From CAVZMO01 sp963776195 (GTDB taxonomy: Bacteria > Nitrospirota > Thermodesulfovibrionia > Thermodesulfovibrionales > SM23-35): a stretch of 64,000 nucleotides of DNA. A program made the translations under genes and the position numbers. A model generated the notes under the pieces. It ran no database searches. It was not told the DNA's origin and saw nothing but the letters and a program-made list of their open reading frames with translations. Where the stretch lies: the NCBI GenBank assembly GCA_963776195.1, contig CAVZMO010000011.1, positions 62,001-126,000 of the forward strand, written 5' to 3'. Shown in pieces: positions 8,872 to 16,152 of this stretch (positions within the stretch are counted from its first letter, which is position 1; each line of letters starts with the position of its first letter).

Positions 8872-9570
8872 TCACGAAAAAAGGCGGAACAGAAGAAAGG
8901 TCACGGATGCTCCCATAATGCTGCCGAGGATGACTTCCCACGGCGTATGGGCCTTTGTTATCATCCTGCTCCGGGCAATTATAACGGCAATAACAAAGGT
9001 CATCAGAGAGACGGGAAAATTTTCTGTGATATACGTTGTTGCCACCCAGGCGGCGAAAGCGAGTGCGGCATGGCCGCTCGGCATGCCCCCGCGCAATGGG
9101 AGCCCTCTTCCAAAATATGTTTTTGTTATTACGACGAGGATGACTACGATAATGAACGCTATAAGGGCGATTTCTTCCTTTGAGTGTTTTGTCACAGAGA
9201 GTCCCCTGTGGAACGCATCCCGCAGGTAAGGAAATAAGACTATATACCCTATTACCGCAACTCCGAAGGCCGTTACAAAAACCGCTCCTGCTGCTATGTC
9301 CTTTGCTATTCGCGCTTTTTCACAATGTTCGGGTGATACTATGTCGACCAGTGCTTCAATCGCCGTATTGAACATTTCTGCAAGAAGCACCGCTATCACA
9401 GAGAGCGCGATGATGAGAAACTCCATGCGTGAGACACCGAGGATATAACTCAAAAGCAGTACGGCTGCCGCAGTGAATAAATGATACCTTACATGTTTCT
9501 GAGTCTTTGCGGCGTGAAGTATTCCCTCGATTGCAAAATTGGCACTCCTTAGCCATTGCCTGAACGGCAT
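8872..9570 (-). CDS. Fusion of DgkA-type lipid kinase with PAP2 phosphatase
   Basis: Residues 1-115 match DgkA/undecaprenol kinase: a cytoplasmic basic start (RQWLRSANFAIEGI), three membrane helices and the catalytic EMFNTAIEALVD motif near residue 65. Residues 125-232 match a PAP2 phosphatase: the GMPSGHAALAFA motif near residue 165 and SRMITKAHTPWEVILGS near 205. The two domains act in opposite directions on a lipid phosphate (phosphorylating and dephosphorylating polyprenol or diacylglycerol), implying lipid-carrier or phospholipid turnover at the inner membrane. The first basic motif of PAP2 is reduced. ATG at 9570 follows immediately after the cobD-like gene (5 bp). Confidence 0.85.
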   Translation of the reverse strand: MPFRQWLRSANFAIEGILHAAKTQKHVRYHLFTAAAVLLLSYILGVSRMEFLIIALSVIAVLLAEMFNTAIEALVDIVSPEHCEKARIAKDIAAGAVFVTAFGVAVIGYIVLFPYLRDAFHRGLSVTKHSKEEIALIAFIIVVILVVITKTYFGRGLPLRGGMPSGHAALAFAAWVATTYITENFPVSLMTFVIAVIIARSRMITKAHTPWEVILGSIMGASVTFLLFRLFS

Positions 9571-9575
9571 GTAGC

Positions 9576-10727
9576 CTATCCCCTATAGCTGAAAATCTTT
9601 GTAAGCTCTTTTATCAAAATTGCATTTTCTTTGTGGGACTTCACTGCAATTCTTCTGTACGTACTGTCGAGCCCTCTGAAATGAGAGCAGTCACAGAGAA
9701 GTATGCCTTTCTTCCTCAACTGCAGGCAAACCTCTGCGCTATCCATCTTTACAAGATAGAAGTTGGCGGCGGAAGGGAGAAACTCCATCCCTATCTTTCT
9801 GAAATGTTTTTCGAGATATTTTTTCTCATCTTGCATCGATCTGAACGTCTCTTTCCTGAATACCTTATCCTTCAGCGCCATCACTGCCGCCCTTTGGGCA
9901 AGGCTGTTTACGGTCCAGGGTTCTTTAGATCTCTTAAGACTTTCTCCGAGTTGCGGGGGAAAGACGCCGTAGCCAAGCCTCAAACCGGAAAGCGCATAAA
10001 AAGATGACATCGATCTCAGAACGATGAGATAAGGGTTATCCGCAACATCCTTGATCACTGAGTCATCAGGACAGAAGTCGATAAAAGCCTCGTCGACAAC
10101 GAGATAATATCGCAGTTTCTTTGCGGCATCCGCAATTTTCTTGATGTCGTCCCTCTTGAGCAATCTTCCCGTTGGATTATTCGGATTACACAAAAAAACC
10201 ATATCACACGAAGGTGACTGCCGGGTGAAGGAGAGGTTTAGGTCCTGTCTCTCTTCAATGGGCAGGTTTTCTTCCATTGTTTTTACAAATTCATCGGGAT
10301 CTATATCAAAATTATTCTCTTCCCGCAACCGGTAATACATGAATTTCGGACTGCAGCTGATATAACACGCACGTTCGTATTCCGGGAATGTCGGCGCTGG
10401 AATGAGAACCCTCCGGGGCTTTAATACCCTTGCCAGCAGATGTATAAGCTCTGTGCTTCCGCTGCCGCAAAGAATTGTTTCTGCTGCGATATCATAATAT
10501 TGAGCGAGCCTCTTTTTCAGTCTTTCTGCTTCCGGGTCAGGGTAAGTGTGAAGATATTTCAGGTGCTTCCGCAACTCCGTCTTTATTTTTTTGGATACGC
10601 CGAGCGGATTTGAAGGCGTGCTGAAATCCATTATCTTTCTTTCCTGCATCTTAAGTTCTTCTGCCAGCCTGTAGATATCACCACAATTCCCGGACAAGTC
10701 ATTATCACTTTTCATTTTCGTTTCCAT
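9576..10727 (-). CDS. CobD-like (threonine-phosphate decarboxylase / HisC family) fold-type I aminotransferase with Lys-to-Ser at the PLP site
   Basis: The 383-residue protein has the CobD layout: a GDIYRLAEEL-type start, DFSTPSNPLG, GSGSTELIHLLAR, NPNNPTG, VVDEAFIDF and a C-terminal CDCSHFRGL...YRRIAVKS block resembling the CobD 'DCSNF.GL' region. CobD makes aminopropanol phosphate for cobalamin; HisC is the close alternative. The block where the Schiff-base lysine normally sits (S-x-S/T-K-F-Y-A-x-x-G-L-R-L-G-Y) reads SMSSFYALSGLRLGY, with codons TCA TCT, so the lysine is replaced by serine. A GAGGAAGAGG site precedes the ATG. Confidence 0.75.
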   Translation of the reverse strand: METKMKSDNDLSGNCGDIYRLAEELKMQERKIMDFSTPSNPLGVSKKIKTELRKHLKYLHTYPDPEAERLKKRLAQYYDIAAETILCGSGSTELIHLLARVLKPRRVLIPAPTFPEYERACYISCSPKFMYYRLREENNFDIDPDEFVKTMEENLPIEERQDLNLSFTRQSPSCDMVFLCNPNNPTGRLLKRDDIKKIADAAKKLRYYLVVDEAFIDFCPDDSVIKDVADNPYLIVLRSMSSFYALSGLRLGYGVFPPQLGESLKRSKEPWTVNSLAQRAAVMALKDKVFRKETFRSMQDEKKYLEKHFRKIGMEFLPSAANFYLVKMDSAEVCLQLRKKGILLCDCSHFRGLDSTYRRIAVKSHKENAILIKELTKIFSYRG

Positions 10728-11042
10728 TCCTCTTCCTCACATTTAGTATACTCTAAGTATGCTTTTTCAGGGCATCTGCCCGATAATAGATAGGCAGTTC
10801 TGAGTGCGGATTTCAATGATATTTCCATGCCGGAACGTCTGATTTTGAGCGATGAATCACTGAGTCTCAGCAACCTGTTCCTGTTAAAATACTGCTAAAG
10901 TTCAGCGTGAAAAAGGCAAGCGTTTTTTGATCGGTTCACATAGAAAGAAATGCCCTGCGAGATTTCAGGGACCGGTTTGCTACTTCCTGTACTTGGTAAA
11001 AATTAGAAGTATGAAAATATTGTATACTGCTAATGGTAATCA
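10728..11042. other. 315-bp intergenic region
   Basis: No ORF with protein-like composition is visible. The right end carries a plausible promoter for the TPR-glycosyltransferase gene: TATACT about 20 bp before its ATG. No Shine-Dalgarno better than GGTAATCA precedes the ATG. A GC-rich patch GGCATCTGCCCGATAATAG occurs near 10770 without an obvious partner. Confidence 0.4.
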
Positions 11043-13412
11043 ATGGATATCAACAAGTCAATTCAATTAGCATTTCAATATTATCAAACCGGAGATCTTC
11101 AGCAGGCAAAGCATATCTGTACAGAGATATTAAGAGAACAGCCAAACAATGAAGCAATGTTATATTTACTTGGCGTTGTGTATGCGCAACTTGAAAAATA
11201 TGATTTGGCGGTACAGCATCTCAAAAAGACGCTGCAGTGTAATACCAATAATGCTGATGCATATCTTGCCTTGGGAGCGATCTTTCAAAAAAAAGGCCTG
11301 TCTGATGAAGCGATAACGTATTATCAAAAAGCTATAGAAATTGATCCTGATTTTGCAGAGGCATATGAAAATCTGGGGGATATCTTTCGGGATAAACGCC
11401 AGTTTGATGAAGCTATACCCTATTATAAAAAAGCCATCCAGTATTTCCCGGATTCAGCTGAAACACACTGTACTCTTGGGAATATTTTCAGAGAAAAAAG
11501 ACAACTTGATCTGGCCAAATTCTATTATCAGAAAGCTTTAAAGAATAACCCCGATTACGCTGAGGTGTACAATAATCTCGGGCTTATTCTGAAAGATCAA
11601 GACCGGCTGGATGAAGCCATGCCTCATTATCAAAAAGCCGTTCAGCTTAACCCAAATTATGCCGAAGCATTCAATCTCGGAACTGCTTTTCATGAGAAGG
11701 GGCAACTTGATGAGGCTATGAGTTGTTTTCAACAAGCACAACAGCTTAAGCCGTACTTCGCTGCAGCAGTCTACTGTGTATATGACGATGTTGCGTGGTT
11801 GACGGACTCTATTGAATCCATTTATTTCTTTGTGGATGCCATTTATTTCCTGATAAACGAAAAACCGTGGTTTGGCCAGCCAACCGATATCAAAGACACT
11901 ATGCAATGTATTAAAAATTATCCAGATATACAGAATAAGATTCACATAATTCGCGGTGACTGGACAAATGAAGCCGACCAGAGAAACGCAGGACTTGCTT
12001 TTACAAAGGAGAAGGGATACTCCTACTGTTTTATTATCGACGCAGATGAGATTTATGGCCCAGCTGACCTTAAACGTATTATCGATTTTGTTAAAATAAA
12101 CCCTGCAGTTGACTGCTGGCATGTTTCTCTTGATACCTACTGGAAGTCTTATCGTTACCGTATAGATCCCCGGGAACCTCTCAAGCCGCCTGTTTTCATA
12201 AAAGTGGGCAACGCACATTTTACACGTAACAGGAGCGCATGCGGGAAAATCCATGCCACCATTCCTCCGGAAACCGGAATCTGCCATCATCTAAGTTATG
12301 CCCGGAACGACGATGAGGTTATAAAGAAAATTACTACCTTCAGCCATGCAAACGAGGTTATTCCCGGTTGGTTTGAAAATGTATGGAAGGGGTGGGACAG
12401 CGACCATAAAATGACCAATCTCCACCCCACCCATCCTCATGCATACCAGAAAGCGGTTGAACAGCCCTACTCTGAGCTCCCTCCTGTGCTTAAGAAACGG
12501 TATCTGAAGGATGAAATCGTAGTCAATGTTATATCTGGCCTTACTTCGATAATTATTCTCGCACATAATCAATGGAGTCAAACGGAACTCTGTTTATTGA
12601 GCATCGAACGTCATACGCCTGAACCTCATGAAATCATTGTGGTTGATAATGGATCATCTGATGAAACACATGAGAATCTGATGTCACAACTGAAGAAAAA
12701 ACCGAATATAAAAGTCATCACAAATACTTCCAACATGGGTTTCTCCGCAGGCAATAATCAGGGGATTTCCATCGCACAGGGAGAGTATATCCTGTTGCTC
12801 AACAACGATACGATAGTGACAAGAGGGTGGCTCGGACGTATGATGGATTGCTTTCATCAGTATCCTGAAACAGGCATTGTGGGTCCCATGTCCAACTACG
12901 TATCCGGCCCGCAACTTGTTCCACAGGTTGACTACAAAATGATAGAAGGAATAGACTCCTTTGCCGAACGATGGAGACAAAAACATATGGGGAAAAGCTT
13001 ACTCAATTATCGTATTGTAGGGTTCTGCCTACTCACAAAAAGAGAGGTTATCGACTGTATCGGGGGTCTTGACGAGCAGTTTACCGGGGGCAATTACGAG
13101 GATGATGATTTCTGCCTGCGGGCAGCTCTCGCAGGATACAAGGCGCGTATAGCCCAGGATATTTTCATTCATCATACAGGGAGCCAGACATTCAAAAGCG
13201 CCGGCATCGATTACTGCACGAGCATGCGTCATAACGAGAAAGTGTTCAAAGCAAAGTGGGGGATTGAACTTCATACAAAATGCGGGAGCGAATCTCCGTT
13301 GTCTTTCCATGCTGTTTCAGGCATAAGCCTTTACGCATCGCTGCCGTACATCCCTTTAGATTATAAAGAGCGCCATTGGCAACAAATTGTGCCAAGAGAT
13401 AGAAGCAGATGA
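11043..13412 (+). CDS. TPR-repeat protein fused to two glycosyltransferase-like domains
   Basis: Residues 1-240 contain about seven TPR units with the W/L-G-Y/A-F-P pattern (for example AEAYENLGDIFRDKRQFDEA). Residues 245-480 form a degenerate GT-A-like domain with an acidic DADE motif. Residues 500-770 are a canonical GT2 domain: TSIIILAHNQWSQTELC, VVDNGSSDETHENL, NMGFSAGNNQG, LLLNNDT and GGNYEDDDFCLRA. Such proteins build surface polysaccharides or glycosylate flagellin/pilin-type proteins; the acceptor is unknown. The gene begins an accessory block that includes a second glycosyltransferase and an intron. Confidence 0.85.
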   Translation: MDINKSIQLAFQYYQTGDLQQAKHICTEILREQPNNEAMLYLLGVVYAQLEKYDLAVQHLKKTLQCNTNNADAYLALGAIFQKKGLSDEAITYYQKAIEIDPDFAEAYENLGDIFRDKRQFDEAIPYYKKAIQYFPDSAETHCTLGNIFREKRQLDLAKFYYQKALKNNPDYAEVYNNLGLILKDQDRLDEAMPHYQKAVQLNPNYAEAFNLGTAFHEKGQLDEAMSCFQQAQQLKPYFAAAVYCVYDDVAWLTDSIESIYFFVDAIYFLINEKPWFGQPTDIKDTMQCIKNYPDIQNKIHIIRGDWTNEADQRNAGLAFTKEKGYSYCFIIDADEIYGPADLKRIIDFVKINPAVDCWHVSLDTYWKSYRYRIDPREPLKPPVFIKVGNAHFTRNRSACGKIHATIPPETGICHHLSYARNDDEVIKKITTFSHANEVIPGWFENVWKGWDSDHKMTNLHPTHPHAYQKAVEQPYSELPPVLKKRYLKDEIVVNVISGLTSIIILAHNQWSQTELCLLSIERHTPEPHEIIVVDNGSSDETHENLMSQLKKKPNIKVITNTSNMGFSAGNNQGISIAQGEYILLLNNDTIVTRGWLGRMMDCFHQYPETGIVGPMSNYVSGPQLVPQVDYKMIEGIDSFAERWRQKHMGKSLLNYRIVGFCLLTKREVIDCIGGLDEQFTGGNYEDDDFCLRAALAGYKARIAQDIFIHHTGSQTFKSAGIDYCTSMRHNEKVFKAKWGIELHTKCGSESPLSFHAVSGISLYASLPYIPLDYKERHWQQIVPRDRSR

Positions 13413-13651
13413 AGGGATAGAGCTGACAAAGGAAGGAAAAAAGATCTCATTGTCATATTATTACTGACTGCCTACATGATCACAAGATGTTGGATTCCGG
13501 GGAGCGGGACACTCGATTTTTTATTGCATATTTCTACTGTTTTTATTTTGGTTAGTAAAAATTTTTGATAAGAATAGTCTTTGATTTGGCGTTAACTTTT
13601 TATTTCTAAAATACTTTTTTGTTATCCTATTAATAGAAAAGGGTTTTTATT
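13413..13651. other. AT-rich intergenic region
   Basis: The 239-bp gap is strongly A+T-rich and without ORFs. A likely promoter for the following gene lies near its right end (TATCCTATTAATAG about 20-30 bp before the ATG). Confidence 0.35.
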
Positions 13652-14413
13652 ATGATTGATCTATCGGATGTTACATTTACTATCCCAATACGTATTGATT
13701 CTCAGGCACGACTGGAGAATTTCATCATTGTATTGACTTATCTCTTGGAGAACTTCCAGACGAACATAATAATACTTGAGGATGACAGTGAACAGAAGAT
13801 ATCCTTTGATAATCCACCTAAACCCGTCAAATATATTTTCCATAAAAATGAAGATCCTTTTTTTCACAAAACTAAATTAATAAATCGACTTTGCAAAGAA
13901 TCGAACACACCCATTGTCGCTATATATGACTGTGACGTTCTATTTTCCGAAGACCAGTATATTAAGTCTGTTGAGCATATAAGAGACGGTCTTTGTGATT
14001 TATGCTTACCTTCTGATAGTCAAGTATTCGATATTGAAAGACTTTTTCTTAAAAATATAGTGAAAGATTTATCAGTTAGAAATTTGCCAACTTGTCGGCC
14101 AGCAGGTTTGGCAGCTGTCGGAGGGTGTGTTTTTTACAATAAATCTTCCTTTATCAAAGGTGGCATGGCAAATGAAAATATTAAATCATGGGGTTGCGAA
14201 GATACAGAAATAGTCATGAGATTTACTAAATTAGGTTTTACAATAAAAAGAGTTGCTGGGTTTTTATACCATTTGGAACATCCAAGAGGAGTAAACAGTT
14301 CTAAATCACACGCTCTCTATGAACAAAATCAAAAAGAATTTTATAAGGTTGCAGCAATGAATAAAAATGAATTGGAAAATTATGTGAGAACTTGGGAATG
14401 GATTTTTTTTTAA
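13652..14413 (+). CDS. AT-rich GT2-type glycosyltransferase (galactosyltransferase-like C-terminus)
   Basis: The 253-residue protein has the GT-A features IIILEDDSE near residue 40, a DxD-like YDCDVLF near residue 92, and GCEDTEIVMRFTKLGF near residue 188, which matches the Glyco_transf_7C 'W.GED.D...R...G' block that binds nucleotide sugar/metal. The substrate is unknown. Codon use is visibly more A+T-rich than in neighbours (many AAA, ATA, TTA codons), a sign of recent transfer. It lies immediately upstream of the group II intron. Confidence 0.7.
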   Translation: MIDLSDVTFTIPIRIDSQARLENFIIVLTYLLENFQTNIIILEDDSEQKISFDNPPKPVKYIFHKNEDPFFHKTKLINRLCKESNTPIVAIYDCDVLFSEDQYIKSVEHIRDGLCDLCLPSDSQVFDIERLFLKNIVKDLSVRNLPTCRPAGLAAVGGCVFYNKSSFIKGGMANENIKSWGCEDTEIVMRFTKLGFTIKRVAGFLYHLEHPRGVNSSKSHALYEQNQKEFYKVAAMNKNELENYVRTWEWIFF

Positions 14414-14490
14414 AAGCATCTATGCTTTGTTACGTTCGATAATCAACAATTATCTGACTGTTTGAAATCCCACGCTTTGTAGGGTATGCC

Positions 14491-15181
14491 GTGTAAAACA
14501 TATGACTTGTCGGTTAAAGTCTGACTGTGGGAATTTGGTAGCTCACCCACATAGCTTGAGGGAGGTGCAAAGGGTAACCTGAAGCATTAAGTTTCCTGAC
14601 AAAGGCTCCGCAAGGGAGCTGAGCAAACCCGCAGGCCGCAGCGTAAGCGAACCTATGCGTAGCCTCGTAAGTGATAGACGGAGTTGTCGACCCTCTCCTA
14701 CATTGGGGAAGACCGTAGCATCTATCCTAACAGAAACTACCGTAACCGATAGATGGGCTCCCGGGGTGACAGGGGTGGCATGCAGGGGAAGCCATATGAT
14801 AATGAACACGGGAGACCCGTGTCGATGCCTTCAGAGGGCAACTGGTGGATACAAGGAAACGAAGTTCCACGGGGTCGGTACGGGAGTCGGAGTTGCCCAT
14901 ACTACCGCTACTATCTCAAAGACAACATAACTTTGAGAGAGGGAAGGGGCAATACCTTCATCATGTTTCCGAAGGAATGAAGGGAAGGAGATTGCGGCAA
15001 CGCTATAAACTCCAGTAGTCCTGGGAACTTCAGAGGAAACTATACCAGCAGGCCAAGCGGGAGCGAAAGCCTCTGGAAGAAGATGATTGGAAAGCCGGAT
15101 TCGGGAAAACCGACCGTCCGGTTTGACGAGGGGGAACTGGAGATAGAGCCTAATGGCGACTACGCCAGTTCTCTACTCTAC
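14491..15181 (+). mobile_element. ORF-less group II intron
   Basis: Domain V is clear at about 15093-15124: AGCCGGA pairs with TCCGGTT (with the AGC catalytic triad), followed by a short helix TCGG/CCGA capped by GAAAA, and a small bulge before the 3' strand. Domain VI follows at 15128-15181: GAG-GGG-GAACTGG pairs with CCAGTTC-TCT-CTC, leaving A15175 bulged as the branch point, and the element ends CTCTAC at 15181. Upstream sequence (GGTTAAAGTC, GGGTAACCTGAAGC) resembles domain I of bacterial introns. GTGTA at 14491 is the best 5' end candidate. No reverse-transcriptase ORF fits in the roughly 690 nt. Confidence 0.75.
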
Positions 15182-15463
15182 TGTACCTCAGACTCAACGA
15201 AAAGCTTATGGCGTATGCATTTGATGAAGTAGTCGAGAGAGTGTTTTTATATCCAAAGTAAAGCCTGCTATCTATCGGGAGTGGCCGAACAGCCGGATTG
15301 AGCGGTTGGACTGTGCTGGAATGTATCGCTTAAAGCATCTTTTATAAATCTCTCTTCTGTGACCGAATCTCAACACGTTCGAAAGAAGGCATCAATTGGA
15401 ATCATTGGCGCTAACAGGTTAGACATGCGCCTGAATGTGTATCCTCTGTGCTAAACTAGACAG
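15182..15463. other. Intergenic region downstream of the intron
   Basis: The 282 bp between the intron's 3' end and the glycosylase gene contain only an 18-codon frame starting at the ATG in GCTTATGGCGTATGC and no recognisable gene. The left flank of the intron (14414-14490) is also non-coding, so I cannot identify a gene that the intron interrupts. Confidence 0.35.
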
Positions 15464-16120
15464 GTGGACCCCAAGAAAGCCGCCGTAAAACAACTGGCAG
15501 AAGTATACACATCGAAAAAGGAAGAGATCATATCACGCTTAAGAGAATTCGAAAGAATTTGGGTGGAGAGCAGCGATGAGGATATTTTTACCGAGCTCGC
15601 ATTTTGTCTTCTTACCCCACAATCCAGGGCAAAATCCTGCTGGGAGGCGATCCTTGCGATCAAAGATGAGGATCTTTTATTAGCAGGTACTGCCGATGAA
15701 ATTAAGAAAAGCCTGCGTTGCGTCAGATTCCACAACAAAAAGGCGCAGTACCTTGTGGAAGCGAGAAAACTGTTTCTAAAGAACGGTAGGATATCCATAA
15801 AACCTTTACTGAAAGGGTTTGCCGATATCTATGAATGCAGGGACTGGCTGGTGAGAAATATCAAGGGTCTCGGCTATAAGGAGGCCGGTCATTTCTTAAG
15901 GAACATAGGTTTCGGAGAAAAAATCTCTATACTCGACCGTCACATCCTGAGGAATTTGAACCTGCTCGGCGTCATAGAAGTAATTCCGGAATCTTTGAGC
16001 AGGGCCAAATATTTGCAAATAGAGAAAGATATGTCCGCTTTTTCGAAACAAGTACGTATTCCTCTTTCACATCTTGATCTGCTGCTCTGGTATAAAGAAA
16101 CGGGGGCGATATTCAAGTGA
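15464..16120 (+). CDS. ogg: N-glycosylase/DNA lyase, Ogg2-type 8-oxoguanine glycosylase
   Basis: The 218-residue length and layout fit the archaeal/bacterial Ogg2 family of HhH-GPD enzymes, which excise 8-oxoguanine and nick the abasic site. The helix-hairpin-helix contains the catalytic lysine in GLGYKEAGHFLRNIG (near residue 145), and the GPD aspartate is in ILDRHILRNL about 18 residues later. The start codon is GTG at 15464; no better start is present. It is convergent with the ChaN-fusion gene on the minus strand (32 bp between stops). Confidence 0.85.
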   Translation: MDPKKAAVKQLAEVYTSKKEEIISRLREFERIWVESSDEDIFTELAFCLLTPQSRAKSCWEAILAIKDEDLLLAGTADEIKKSLRCVRFHNKKAQYLVEARKLFLKNGRISIKPLLKGFADIYECRDWLVRNIKGLGYKEAGHFLRNIGFGEKISILDRHILRNLNLLGVIEVIPESLSRAKYLQIEKDMSAFSKQVRIPLSHLDLLLWYKETGAIFK

Positions 16121-16152
16121 AATCGGTTGTTGGAAGGCAAAATTTGCAAAAA

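Noticed and set aside
11538..13310. Minus-strand frames inside the TPR-glycosyltransferase gene
   Set aside because: No family resemblance; the plus-strand frame has clear TPR and GT2 motifs.
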